Shown here piece by piece: positions 25,593 to 35,019 of a stretch of DNA of 39,705 nucleotides (positions within the stretch are counted from its first letter, which is position 1; each line of letters begins with the position of its first letter). The stretch lies in the NCBI GenBank assembly GCA_902577905.1, contig CACHAQ010000014.1, positions 1 through 39,705 on the forward strand. The letters run 5' to 3'. Made by a program: the position numbers and the translations under genes. The notes beneath the pieces are model-generated. The model was not told the DNA's origin and searched no databases. It saw nothing but the letters and a program-made list of their open reading frames with translations. Origin of the DNA: an uncultured Alphaproteobacteria bacterium (lineage in GTDB: Bacteria > Pseudomonadota > Alphaproteobacteria > HIMB59 > GCA-002718135).

Positions 25593-27663
25593 TATTTTCT
25601 ACTCCTATTGAGATGTGTAAATTTGCAAACTTATCTACTTTACATTTTTGTTTAGGAAAAATTACAACCGTAGTGCTTGGATCTTCAACTATTGCTGGGC
25701 CAGTAAATTCCATTCCAGGTTCTAGAAGATCGAAATTATAAATATTTGATTTATGCACTCCCATTTCATCAAAATCTACTTCTCTTGTCTCTTTTATAGT
25801 ATCTTCAACTTTTATATTTGTAATTTTTCTCTCTTGTAACTCAGGCTTTTCAATTTTGGCAAAAGCTACAAGGTGAAATTGAATCATATCTACTTGGTTT
25901 TCTAATTTATAAGTAAATTCTTTTTCATATTGAGTATGAAAATCATCAATAATTTTCTTTATAGAATCTTCATCAAATTTTGAATTTGTAATTGGAATTT
26001 CAACAGAATGATCTTGACCCAAGTATCTGAAACTTCCAAATCTTTTAAATGATATTAATTCTTTAGAAATATTTTCTTTTTTATAACTTTCTTCTGCTTG
26101 TTTTTCCATTTCACTAAAAGTTTTATTCAAAATATCAATTGCTTGGTCATTCATAGTAGTAAGTTTAGTAAGAATATAATCTCTTCTCAAATCACTCATC
26201 AACATGCCCCAAGCAGAAAAAACAGAAGAATTAACTGGTATTATCACTTTTGGAATATTTAATTCCTTTGCTAACGATGTAGCATGCATTCCACCACCAC
26301 CTCCAAAAGCTACAAGACTAAAATCTCTTGGATCGTATCCCTTATTAACAGATACAAGTTTAAGTGCATTTATCATATTATTATTAGCAATACGTATGAT
26401 GCCACGTGCGGTTTCTTCATTAGTAAATTTTAATTTTTTAGAAAGAGGTGCTATTGTTTTACTTACAGCATCCATATCAGCCTTAATTTCCCCACCGCAG
26501 AAATAATTCTGATTAATCCTATTTGTAATCAAATTTGCATCAGTTGTAGTAATAGATGTGCCACCTTTCCCATATGATACTGGGCCTGGATCAGCTCCTG
26601 CACTTTGTGGACCAACATGTAATTTATCATAATTATCTACCCATGCTATACTTCCTCCTCCATTGCCGATTTCAACTATGTCAACAACTGGAAGCATAAC
26701 TGGATATCCTGCAGATTGTCTATTTTTTTCTATCCAATAGTTTGTGTTAATTTTTACATTACCATTTTCTATGAGTGAACACTTAGCTGTGGTACCACCA
26801 ACATCTAAGGTAATTAAATTATTTTCTTTAATTAATTTTCCTAACTCTGCTGCACCTAAAACTCCACTAGTAGGGCCAGATTCTATCATTGTCAAAGGGA
26901 TAGCTTTTGTTGACTCAAAAGTGTCAATACCCCCATTAGATTGCATAACATAAGGGTTGCCACTAAAGTTAGCAGCTATTAATTTATCATTAAGTTTGTC
27001 CAAGTAACTTCTTGCAATAGGTTTAACATATGCACATAAAGCAGTTGTATTAGTCCTTTCGTACTCTCTCCATTCTCTTGTAATTTGGTGGGAAGCAACA
27101 ATGTCAATTTCTGCCCACTTACTTTTTATATAATCAATTACTTTTTGTTCATGCAGTGAATTAGCATATCCATGAATTAAGCATACAGCAATAGATTGCA
27201 CATCATGTTTTTTGAATTTTTCAATTATTTTATCCAAACCTGATAAATCAAGAGGAGTTAATTCTTTTCCTAAGAAATCAATTCTACCAGGAACCTCTGC
27301 TCTTAAATACCTAGGAACGAAGGGTTTTGGTTTTTGATATCTGAGATTAAAGAAGTCAGGTCTATCTCCTCTTGCAATTTCTAGACTATCCCTAAAACCT
27401 TTAGTAGTAACTAATCCTGTTAATACACCTTTTCTTTCAGTTATCGAATTAATAACTACTGTTGTTCCATGGGCAAAAAAAGTAGATTTAGCAATATCTA
27501 CATTTCCTTTCTCAATTGCATCAAAAACTCCCTTTTCATAACTACTAGGAGTAGTGTCACTTTTTGCAGTTTTTATAGAAAGTGCTTTTCCAGATTTTTC
27601 ATCAATTTCAAAATATACTAAATCGGTAAAAGTACCGCCCACATCTGTTGCTACTCTTAACAT
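25585..27663 (-). CDS. hyuA: Hydantoinase/oxoprolinase A-type subunit 1
   Basis: A 692-residue ATP-binding subunit of the hydantoinase A / acetone carboxylase / 5-oxoprolinase alpha family. It begins with the actin-like phosphate loop ATDVGGTFTDLVYF and has FFAHGTTVVINSITERKG, LEIARGDRPDFFNLRY, a second phosphate loop TLDVGGTTAKCSLI, GNGGGSIAWVD, GPQSAGADPGP and ALVAFGGGGGMHA-like SLVAFGGGGGMHATSLAKEL. The A subunit would activate the carbonyl of a cyclic amide with ATP for its B partner (23934-25592, overlapping by 8 bp). It starts 3 bp after the preceding B gene, so all four minus-strand genes form one operon. The substrate class (hydantoin, N-methylhydantoin, 5-oxoproline) cannot be told by eye. 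Confidence 0.92.
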   Translation of the reverse strand: MLRVATDVGGTFTDLVYFEIDEKSGKALSIKTAKSDTTPSSYEKGVFDAIEKGNVDIAKSTFFAHGTTVVINSITERKGVLTGLVTTKGFRDSLEIARGDRPDFFNLRYQKPKPFVPRYLRAEVPGRIDFLGKELTPLDLSGLDKIIEKFKKHDVQSIAVCLIHGYANSLHEQKVIDYIKSKWAEIDIVASHQITREWREYERTNTTALCAYVKPIARSYLDKLNDKLIAANFSGNPYVMQSNGGIDTFESTKAIPLTMIESGPTSGVLGAAELGKLIKENNLITLDVGGTTAKCSLIENGNVKINTNYWIEKNRQSAGYPVMLPVVDIVEIGNGGGSIAWVDNYDKLHVGPQSAGADPGPVSYGKGGTSITTTDANLITNRINQNYFCGGEIKADMDAVSKTIAPLSKKLKFTNEETARGIIRIANNNMINALKLVSVNKGYDPRDFSLVAFGGGGGMHATSLAKELNIPKVIIPVNSSVFSAWGMLMSDLRRDYILTKLTTMNDQAIDILNKTFSEMEKQAEESYKKENISKELISFKRFGSFRYLGQDHSVEIPITNSKFDEDSIKKIIDDFHTQYEKEFTYKLENQVDMIQFHLVAFAKIEKPELQERKITNIKVEDTIKETREVDFDEMGVHKSNIYNFDLLEPGMEFTGPAIVEDPSTTVVIFPKQKCKVDKFANLHISIGVENSE

Positions 27664-27666
27664 TTA

Positions 27667-29382
27667 TTATAATTTAACATTTGGGTAGTATTTATTTACA
27701 TATTCTTTAGATAAATAACCCTGTTTTACATCATCAATAATTTTGCTATGATCTCTTTCTTTTGGATCTCCATATCCGCCACCACCTCCACATTGAAGTA
27801 ATATTTTGTTACCTTTTTTAATTGGAACTCTAGTAGCTTTTGGAACTTCTCTATTTGTCTTTCCATCTTCCATTAAAAAACAATTATTCGGCAGAGCTTC
27901 AAGACCGCCGTTTAAACCCCAAGGAGGTAGTTTACTTCTTTCACAAACTGTGGTTGCAAAAGAATCCTCTAACATTTCAAATTCAAAGTTAACTCCCAAA
28001 CCTCCTCTATTTTTTCCAGCTCCACAACTGTCTTGAATTAGTTCAACTTTATTTATCAACCAAGGGTTTCTATTTTCCCAAACCTCTGCTGGAGCAAATC
28101 TAGTTGCTGATTCTGCATGATGAAGACATGTTGCTCCATCTCCAAAATGACTTGCACCTTGACCAACTGGATGAGGAGCCCCATCTGCCCAAGGCTCACC
28201 AGTTTCTTCTCGTATGCCCCACCAGACAATACCATTTATACAACCTCCACTACTTGCTGGAACATTTTCAGGGAACTTTGTTCCAAGAGCTCTATAAAAA
28301 ACTTCTATTGCTTGTAAAGCAGGCCAACCATATAAAAAACATGGGGCAGGAGAAATAGGATGGAACAGCGTTCCAGGTTTAGTGATAACCTCTATTGGTC
28401 TAAAAAAACCTTCGTTAGGTGGCTCATTACTTCCGGCTAACATACTCATAGATACACGAGCTGTTGATACAGTTGAAGGTAAAGGACAATTTATAGGTCC
28501 ATTTTGTTGAGGTGGTGCATTTGACATATCTAAAATTACTTTTTCATCCTCAATAATTACTTTCAAATCAAATGGTACTGTACCTTCTTCAACACCATTA
28601 CTATCCATTTGTCCTGATCCAACATACTCACCATTAGGAATTTTCTTTAAGTAGTTTCTAACTATCATTTCACCGGCATCAAAGATTGCTTCAGTAGTAT
28701 CTCTAAATTTTTTTAAACCATATTTTGCGACAATCTTCTTTAATGCTCTTTCACCAGCTCTTACTCCAATTGCTTGAGCGTTAATATCACCTGCAACAGA
28801 GTTAGGAACTCGTGTATTAGCAATACACATTTTGTAAATGTCCTCAACTAATTCACCTTTATTATAAAGTTTAACACCTGGGTAAACGGTTCCCTCTTGA
28901 AAAACATCAACTGTATCTGTTGAGTATGGTTCTTTTCCAGCTATATCAAGCCAATGCGCTTTAATTGCGGTGTATGCTATTAATTCTCCATCAAAAAAAA
29001 CTGGCATTACTAATGCAGCATCTTGTGGGTGTGAACCAGTACCATAAGGTGAGTTATATATAATTATATCACCTTCATTGAGTTTGGACTCTCCCCCAAC
29101 GCCTTTAACTGCTTCCTCAATACAAAAATTTAAAGTTCCCATAAACAATGGTAAGCTTGGTGCCTGAGCTAAAAGTCTCATGTGATTGTCATAAATAGCA
29201 CCAGCAAAATCTAATACATCGTAAATTACAGGAGACATTGCAGTTCTGCATAGCGCTCTTTTCATTTGTTCAGCAGCAGAATTTAATGAGTTTCTTACTA
29301 TCTGGGTTGTAATTGGATCAACCTCTGCTTTATTTGATTTTCTATCTACGCCACATTTATAATGATGAAGTTCACTACTCAT
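27667..29382 (-). CDS. hyuB: Hydantoinase/oxoprolinase B-type subunit (second type)
   Basis: A 571-residue B subunit belonging with the A subunit at 29387-31423 (4-bp gap). Compared with the first-type B subunit it has NSPYGTGSHPQDAALVMPVF in place of the NDPYNGG-THLND motif, AIKAHWLDIAGKEPYSTDTV, GPINCPLPSTVSTARVSMSM, WADGAPHPVGQGASHFGDGA and a Gly-rich end QCGGGGGYGDPKERD. These signatures are shared almost word for word with the plus-strand gene at 31544-33256, showing a recent duplication or a common specialised subfamily. The substrate is unknown, and the different metal- or substrate-side motif suggests it differs from that of the neighbouring pair. Confidence 0.9.
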   Translation of the reverse strand: MSSELHHYKCGVDRKSNKAEVDPITTQIVRNSLNSAAEQMKRALCRTAMSPVIYDVLDFAGAIYDNHMRLLAQAPSLPLFMGTLNFCIEEAVKGVGGESKLNEGDIIIYNSPYGTGSHPQDAALVMPVFFDGELIAYTAIKAHWLDIAGKEPYSTDTVDVFQEGTVYPGVKLYNKGELVEDIYKMCIANTRVPNSVAGDINAQAIGVRAGERALKKIVAKYGLKKFRDTTEAIFDAGEMIVRNYLKKIPNGEYVGSGQMDSNGVEEGTVPFDLKVIIEDEKVILDMSNAPPQQNGPINCPLPSTVSTARVSMSMLAGSNEPPNEGFFRPIEVITKPGTLFHPISPAPCFLYGWPALQAIEVFYRALGTKFPENVPASSGGCINGIVWWGIREETGEPWADGAPHPVGQGASHFGDGATCLHHAESATRFAPAEVWENRNPWLINKVELIQDSCGAGKNRGGLGVNFEFEMLEDSFATTVCERSKLPPWGLNGGLEALPNNCFLMEDGKTNREVPKATRVPIKKGNKILLQCGGGGGYGDPKERDHSKIIDDVKQGYLSKEYVNKYYPNVKL

Positions 29383-29386
29383 TAAA

Positions 29387-31423
29387 TTAATTCTCCTTAT
29401 TATTAAGAATTAGGTTTCCTAATCCATCTGTATTAATATTATAATTTTCATCAACATAAGTAACTGCTGTACTTTCCAAAATTATCATAGGTCCTGACAT
29501 TCCAGATTTTATTTCATTTCTAGGAATAATTTTAAATTCTAAATTTTTATCAGCATTAAATGAAAAACAACTAATTGTACTTGAAGATATTTCTATATTA
29601 TCTTCTTCTATTTTTCCTGACTCTGATTTTCTAGGTAGATTAACGCGTATTGATGCTCTAGTAGATACGACCTCGACTACAGTATCTAATTTACTTCCAA
29701 AAGTTTTTTCATATTCTTTCATAAAGTTTTGTTTTAACGTTTCAGAATCTAAATTTATTTTTCCATCTGAATGATCATCAATTTTAAGAGTAATTGTATG
29801 TTCTTGACCCATCCATCTCATGTCAAGAGCAACTTCTTTTATTTTTTCATTAGCTGTAAAATCTATTTTTTGTCTTTCCTCTAATTCTTTGAATAAATTT
29901 TCTAAAATGGTGTTACACTCAGTTAATGCATCATCTGATAGACGTAGAATTTTAGTTTTGGCATTCATCTGTAGCAAATCTGCTCCTAAAAGTCCCCAAG
30001 CAGAAAAATTACCAGAGTAAGGAGGAATAATTATTTCTTTTATTTCAAGTTCTTCAGCTATTAAATTAGACATTAAAGGACCGGCGCCTCCAAAAGCTAA
30101 AAGTTTTAACTCTCTAGGATCAATACCTTGTTCAATTGTAATCTCTCTAATCGCATCAGCCATATTGGCACTACTTATTTTTAGAATACCTTTTGCAGTA
30201 TCAAAAGCTGATAAATTAATTTTTGAACCAACAGAATTCAGGGCGTCTTCCGCTAGTTTTTTATTTAATTGTAATCCTGATGCTAGTTTACCTTCACCAA
30301 GCATTCCTAAATAAAAAGCAGCATCAGTAGTTGTTGGTTGTTTTCCACCTCTTTCATAACATGCTGGACCCGGAACAGCCCCAGCACTTTGAGGTCCTGA
30401 TCTAAGCAAACCTCCATCATCCAAGTAGGCAATTGATCCACCACCAGCACCAATTGAACGAACATCTACCCAAGGAGATTGGAGAGGTAAACCAACTATT
30501 TTTCCTTCAAATTGTATTTGTGGTCTTCCATCTAAAATTAAACAAGTATCAAAACTTGTACCGCCAACATCTGCAGTAACCATATTTGTATTTTTAAGCT
30601 TCCTTGATAATTCTCCTGCACCTTCTGCTCCTGCAACTGGACCTGACATAATTGTCTCAAAAGGTCTTTCACTTGCTTCATCAAAGGTCATTGAACCACT
30701 TCCAGATCGAGTTAAAAGAAACGAACCTTTAAAACCAATGTCATTAAGACTATTTTTTAAAGTATCTAAATAATTTGACATTCTAGCTTTTACGAAAGCA
30801 TCTATTATTGTGGTTGTTGTTCTTTCGTATTCCCTATATTCACCTGAAACCAAAGACGATAATGAAATTTCACCTTTAAAACCATTTTCTATTAAAGTTT
30901 TTTTAGCAAGTAATTCATGCTCTTTATTGGAATAAGCATTCATAAAAGCTATAGCAACACTGTTAACACCTTCATCAATAAAATGTTTACAAGACTCTTT
31001 AACATCATTTATGTTTAGATTAGTGTGAACCTTCCCATTTGCAAATAACCTCTCTTCAATTTCTAGTCTTAAATAACGTGGAACTAATGGCGGTGGTGGT
31101 TGCCAAAATAAATTGTACATTTCATCCCTATCACCTCTTCTAATCTCAATAATGTCTCTAAAACCTTTTGTGCAAAGTAATCCTACTTTTGATCCCTTTC
31201 TTTCTAATAAAGCATTTAAACCAACAGTAGTACCATGTAAGAAAAAATCAATATTACTTAACTGTTCCTTATTTAAATTTCTTTTAACTACTTCAATAAC
31301 TGCTTTTTCAGGATCTGCTGGAGTCGTTGGTATTTTATCAATTATTACTTTGTTGTCATTTTCATCATAAACAATAAAATCAGTAAATGTACCACCTATA
31401 TCTACTCCTATTCTTGATGACAT
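29387..31423 (-). CDS. hyuA: Hydantoinase/oxoprolinase A-type subunit 2
   Basis: A 678-residue A subunit and the first gene of the minus-strand operon. Actin-like ATPase motifs are GVDIGGTFTDFIVYDEND at the N terminus, FFLHGTTVGLNALLERKGSK, IEIRRGDRDEMYNLFW, VTADVGGTSFDTCLILDG, IGAGGGSIAYLDDGG, GPQSAGAVPGPACYERGG and LLAFGGAGPLMSNLIAEEL. It is clearly a different subtype from the A subunit downstream, having GGAGP instead of GGGGGMHA. It is divergent from the lone B gene at 31544 across a 120-bp gap that should hold promoters for both directions; I see only weak AT-rich repeats there. Confidence 0.92.
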   Translation of the reverse strand: MSSRIGVDIGGTFTDFIVYDENDNKVIIDKIPTTPADPEKAVIEVVKRNLNKEQLSNIDFFLHGTTVGLNALLERKGSKVGLLCTKGFRDIIEIRRGDRDEMYNLFWQPPPPLVPRYLRLEIEERLFANGKVHTNLNINDVKESCKHFIDEGVNSVAIAFMNAYSNKEHELLAKKTLIENGFKGEISLSSLVSGEYREYERTTTTIIDAFVKARMSNYLDTLKNSLNDIGFKGSFLLTRSGSGSMTFDEASERPFETIMSGPVAGAEGAGELSRKLKNTNMVTADVGGTSFDTCLILDGRPQIQFEGKIVGLPLQSPWVDVRSIGAGGGSIAYLDDGGLLRSGPQSAGAVPGPACYERGGKQPTTTDAAFYLGMLGEGKLASGLQLNKKLAEDALNSVGSKINLSAFDTAKGILKISSANMADAIREITIEQGIDPRELKLLAFGGAGPLMSNLIAEELEIKEIIIPPYSGNFSAWGLLGADLLQMNAKTKILRLSDDALTECNTILENLFKELEERQKIDFTANEKIKEVALDMRWMGQEHTITLKIDDHSDGKINLDSETLKQNFMKEYEKTFGSKLDTVVEVVSTRASIRVNLPRKSESGKIEEDNIEISSSTISCFSFNADKNLEFKIIPRNEIKSGMSGPMIILESTAVTYVDENYNINTDGLGNLILNNKEN

Positions 31424-31543
31424 AATAGAAAGTAAGCTATCAGATGCAATTTAGAATTCAAGAATAATTAACAGACAATATTATTAATTTTGAAAATTTT
31501 TTTATTAAAAGTAGAATAAAATCATTATTATCGAAATATAGTT

Positions 31544-33256
31544 ATGAGTATTGATATTTTTCAATCTAAAGAATTAAAAAAAAATAAAAAAATTAAAACT
31601 GATCCAATAACTTCTGAAATAATTAGAAATAGTCTCAATTCAGCAGCAGAGCAAATGAAAAAGGCTTTGGTAAGATCAGCTTTTTCACCCATCATTTATG
31701 AGGTTCTTGATTTTGCTAGTGCAATCTACGATAAAAATTATTGTATGCTTTCACAGTCACCAAGTTTACCTGGTTTCATGGGGACACTGAGTTTTTGTGT
31801 AGAGCAAGCAGTTAAAGAAGTTGGGGGAGAAGAAAATATCTTTGATGGAGATATAATTATATATAATAATCCATATGGTTCAGGTTCTCATTCACAGGAT
31901 GCTGCACTAGTTAAGCCAGTTTTTATAGAAAACAAACTAATAGGATATACAGCAATTAAAGCTCACTGGCTTGATACAGGAGGTAAAGAACCTTATTCAA
32001 CAGATACAGTAGATGTTTTTCAAGAAGGAACAATTTACCCTGGGCTTAAGCTTTATAAAAAAGGAAAATTAGAAGAAGATATTTTTAAATTAATCAAAGC
32101 CAATTCAAGAGTACCTAAGGCTATTGAGGGTGATTTAAATGCTCAACTAAATGGAATAATTGCAGGAGCAAATGCTTTAAAAAGAATTGTAAATAAATTT
32201 GGTTACGAATTATTTTATGCATCTGTCTTAGAAATATATGAACATGGTGAAAAATTAGTTAGAAAAAGTTTACAAAAAATTCCTGATGGTACATATTCTG
32301 GTTTTGGTCAGATGGATAATAATGGCGTCGATGAAGGTGTTGTGAAATTCAAAATATCTATTGAAGTAAAAGGTTCAGATTTAATTCTAGATTTTACAGA
32401 TGCACCAGATCAACAAAATGGACCAATCAATTGTCCTCTACCATCAACTGTTTCTAAAGCCCGTGTTGCATTTAGTATGATGGCAGGAAATGGGGAGCAG
32501 CCAAATGAAGGTTTTTTTAGACCATTAATTGTTAAAACAAAAAAAGGAACTATGTTTAATCCGGTTTCTCCTGCTCCTTGTTTTTTAAATGGATGGCCTG
32601 GTTTACAAGTAATTGAAGTTATCTACAGAATTCTATCTGAAAAATTACCTGAAGCATTTCCTGCAAGTAGTGGTGGGTGTTTAGCTGCAGCAGTTTGGTG
32701 GGGCAAAAGAGAAAAAGATGGTGAACCTTGGGCAGACGGAGCTCCTCATCCTGTAGGCCAAGGTGGTTTTTACAATGGTGATGGGGTTACTTCAATGCAT
32801 CACAATTCAGCTGGCACTAGAATTTCTCCGACAGAAATTTGGGAGTCAAAAAATCCTTGGCTAATAAATAAAATAGAATTAGCTAAAGACTCTTGTGGCG
32901 CAGGTGAATTTAGAGGTGGTTTAGGTTTAGATTTAGAATTCGAAATGATTGAAGAAACATTTATTACGACTGTTGTTGAAAGAACAAAGAATCCTCCATG
33001 GGGTATAAAAGATGGGAAAGCTGGAAGAGCAAATAACGTACAAGTAATTAAAAAAAATGGAGATAAATTTTTTATGCCAAAGAAATCAGGATATAAATTA
33101 GATAAAGGTGATAAGATAATTTTTTTAACTGGTGGCGGTGGTGGGTATGGAAATCCTGAGTTTCGAAAAATAGAAAAAATTGAGTATGACTTAAAACAAG
33201 AATATTTATCTAAAAAATACGTCGAAGAAAACTTTAAACATTTCAAATTTAATTAA
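31544..33256 (+). CDS. hyuB: Lone hydantoinase/oxoprolinase B-type subunit (second type, duplicate)
   Basis: A 570-residue B subunit very similar to the 571-residue protein at 27667-29382. Both share DPIT, RNSLNSAAEQMK, NGPINCPLPSTVS, PNEGFFRP, PAPCFL-GWP-LQ, PASSGGC, WADGAPHPVGQG and the late DSCGAG-RGGLG run. It has no A gene of its own on this strand; it faces the A2-B2-A1-B1 operon and precedes the peptide-type ABC transporter by 114 bp. It may pair with A2 as an alternative B partner, which would allow two substrate specificities with one ATPase. It could also be a remnant of a duplicated A-B pair, though the frame is intact and the active regions are conserved. Confidence 0.9.
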   Translation: MSIDIFQSKELKKNKKIKTDPITSEIIRNSLNSAAEQMKKALVRSAFSPIIYEVLDFASAIYDKNYCMLSQSPSLPGFMGTLSFCVEQAVKEVGGEENIFDGDIIIYNNPYGSGSHSQDAALVKPVFIENKLIGYTAIKAHWLDTGGKEPYSTDTVDVFQEGTIYPGLKLYKKGKLEEDIFKLIKANSRVPKAIEGDLNAQLNGIIAGANALKRIVNKFGYELFYASVLEIYEHGEKLVRKSLQKIPDGTYSGFGQMDNNGVDEGVVKFKISIEVKGSDLILDFTDAPDQQNGPINCPLPSTVSKARVAFSMMAGNGEQPNEGFFRPLIVKTKKGTMFNPVSPAPCFLNGWPGLQVIEVIYRILSEKLPEAFPASSGGCLAAAVWWGKREKDGEPWADGAPHPVGQGGFYNGDGVTSMHHNSAGTRISPTEIWESKNPWLINKIELAKDSCGAGEFRGGLGLDLEFEMIEETFITTVVERTKNPPWGIKDGKAGRANNVQVIKKNGDKFFMPKKSGYKLDKGDKIIFLTGGGGGYGNPEFRKIEKIEYDLKQEYLSKKYVEENFKHFKFN

Positions 33257-33358
33257 ATAATCAAAAAAAAATAGCAATTTTTTCATATATACGTTCAATA
33301 TTATACAATTGAATTCTTTTTTAATTCCTCTAAGATTTATCAATATTTAATTTTTTTT

Positions 33359-33364
33359 AGGAGG
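33359..33364 (+). promoter_or_regulatory. Consensus Shine-Dalgarno site of the peptide-type binding-protein gene
   Basis: AGGAGG with a 6-base spacer to the ATG at 33371 is a full-consensus ribosome-binding site. Most genes in this window have weak or no such site, so it fits very high expression of the binding protein. The rest of the gap 33257-33370 is AT-rich and should hold the promoter, but I see no clear boxes. Confidence 0.75.
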
Positions 33365-33370
33365 AATAAA

Positions 33371-34969
33371 ATGAAAAAAATTAGTTTTTTTAAAACAATT
33401 TTATTATCCCTAATAATATCTGTATTATCTTTTTCATTTGTAAGTGCAAAAACGGTAATCAGAACTGACGAAGCAGCAATTGGAGAAGCTGATCCAGCTA
33501 AATTCTCTGATAACATAGATTCTGTAATTATATTTAATGTCTATGACGCTCTCGTTGATGAAGGGAAAAATGGAAGTGGACTTAAACCATTACTTTCAAC
33601 TGGTTGGGAATATCCAGATCCAAACACATTGAATGTATCTTTAAAAAGTGGTGTAAAATTTCATAGTGGAAATACACTTGATGCTGACGATGTAGTTTAT
33701 TCATTTAATAGATTAATGGATATGGGTCAGGGTTTTTCATTCCTTTTTGGTTCAGTTGAAAGTGTTACTGCTTTAGATGCAAGTACAGTTCAGTTTAAAA
33801 CAACAGAACCATTTGCGCCACTAGTTGCAAGTTTAATGAGATTAGCGATTGTTGATAAAGATGATGTTCAAGCTAATACTGTTGACGGTAATTATGGTGA
33901 TAATGGCGATTACGGTGAAGCATATCTTTTATCAACTTCTGCTGGAACTGGTGCTTATAAATTAAGTGAACACGATCCAAATGTTAAAACCGTATTAGTT
34001 AAAAATGATGATTATTTTCAAGGTCATAATGCAAAGGCACCAGATGAAGTAATTATTAAATACAGTGTTGAAGCAGCTACAATTAAAGCGCTTTTACTCA
34101 GAGGTGAACATGAGATCTCAAGTATGTGGCTTCCAAATGAAGTTCTTGCTGCACTTTCAAAAGAAGATAGTGTCGATTTAGTAAAAATTAATCGTCCAGG
34201 ATCTTGGATGAACAAGCTAAATAATAGAAGAGCGCCATTTGATGATGTTCATTGCCGAAGAGCAATACAATTAGCTTATGACTATGATGCTCTTTATCAA
34301 TCTTTCGCAATTACTGATGATTTAGTTGCTGGTCAAAAAGCAAGTGGAGCTTTAATTGCTGGAGTTTTAGGATACGATCCTAACAAAGCTCCAATTGAAA
34401 GAGATATTGAGAAGGCTAAAGCTGAACAAGCAAAATGTAAATATAATCCTTCTGATTTTACACTTGATTTAGCTTGGATTGCTGAAGTTCCATACGAAGA
34501 GCCATGGGCTTTACAATTACAAGCAAATGCCATGGAACTAGGGTATGATGCTACAGTAACTGGTTTGCCTTGGGCTAAATTTACTGAACAAGTATCAAGT
34601 TGGGAAAATACTCCGCATGCAACTGTAGTTTCAGTTCTTGCGAATGTACCAGATCCTGACGCACTAATGTACGCTCAGTTCCACTCTTCAAGAGGTGGTA
34701 CGTGGATGTCAGCTGAATGGGCTAATGATCCAGAGCTTGATGCACTATTAGAAAAAGGAAGAACTGAAACAAATGAAGCTGAAAGAATAAAAATTTATCA
34801 AGCTGCCAATCAGGTAATGATTGATAATGCTATTACTTTATTCATAACAGACTTTGTTGGGTTTCAACCAATATCTAAGAATGTATCAAATTCAGATACA
34901 ATTAGTACACAACAACAGTATGGTACAATGGGTAGAAACTTGTCATTTAGAGAAATGGCAGTAAATTAA
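33371..34969 (+). CDS. Peptide-type ABC transporter periplasmic substrate-binding protein
   Basis: A 532-residue family 5 (DppA/OppA-like) solute-binding protein. Residues 1-26 form a signal peptide ending SFVSA. The mature chain has the family segments NVYDALVDEG, LLSTGWEYPDPNTLNVSLKS, VKFHSGNTLDADDVVYSFNR, APFDDVHCRRAIQLAYDYDA and SRGGTWMSAEWANDPELDAL. Ligands in this family are di- or oligopeptides but also other amides, nickel or sugars. The adjoining oxoprolinase/hydantoinase genes suggest a cyclic amide or pyroglutamyl compound, an inference only. It is the first gene of the transporter operon, with a consensus ribosome-binding site before it and an intrinsic terminator after it. Codon use appears less AT-biased than in its neighbours. 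Confidence 0.93.
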   Translation: MKKISFFKTILLSLIISVLSFSFVSAKTVIRTDEAAIGEADPAKFSDNIDSVIIFNVYDALVDEGKNGSGLKPLLSTGWEYPDPNTLNVSLKSGVKFHSGNTLDADDVVYSFNRLMDMGQGFSFLFGSVESVTALDASTVQFKTTEPFAPLVASLMRLAIVDKDDVQANTVDGNYGDNGDYGEAYLLSTSAGTGAYKLSEHDPNVKTVLVKNDDYFQGHNAKAPDEVIIKYSVEAATIKALLLRGEHEISSMWLPNEVLAALSKEDSVDLVKINRPGSWMNKLNNRRAPFDDVHCRRAIQLAYDYDALYQSFAITDDLVAGQKASGALIAGVLGYDPNKAPIERDIEKAKAEQAKCKYNPSDFTLDLAWIAEVPYEEPWALQLQANAMELGYDATVTGLPWAKFTEQVSSWENTPHATVVSVLANVPDPDALMYAQFHSSRGGTWMSAEWANDPELDALLEKGRTETNEAERIKIYQAANQVMIDNAITLFITDFVGFQPISKNVSNSDTISTQQQYGTMGRNLSFREMAVN

Positions 34970-34976
34970 ATTTGAT

Positions 34977-35005
34977 GGCCGGTCTATGAAGACCGGCCTT
35001 TTTTT
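34977..35005 (+). terminator. Intrinsic terminator after the binding-protein gene, inside the ABC operon
   Basis: GGCCGGTCT (34977-34985), a 4-base loop ATGA, and AGACCGGCC (34990-34998) form a perfect 9-bp GC-rich stem followed directly by seven T residues. This is a textbook rho-independent terminator, striking in such AT-rich DNA. It lies between the binding-protein stop (34969) and the first permease (35020), so it should let only part of the transcripts continue into the permease and ATPase genes. Confidence 0.93.
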
Positions 35006-35019
35006 GTAAATCTATAAAA

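Noticed and set aside
31424..31543. Inverted repeats in the divergent hydantoinase promoter
   Set aside because: Only short AT repeats (ATTAA/TTAAT) are seen, at the level expected by chance.
33265..33290. AT-only hairpin after the third hydantoinase B gene as a terminator
   Set aside because: The stem would be A-T pairs only in a naturally A/T-run-rich stretch; no GC core.
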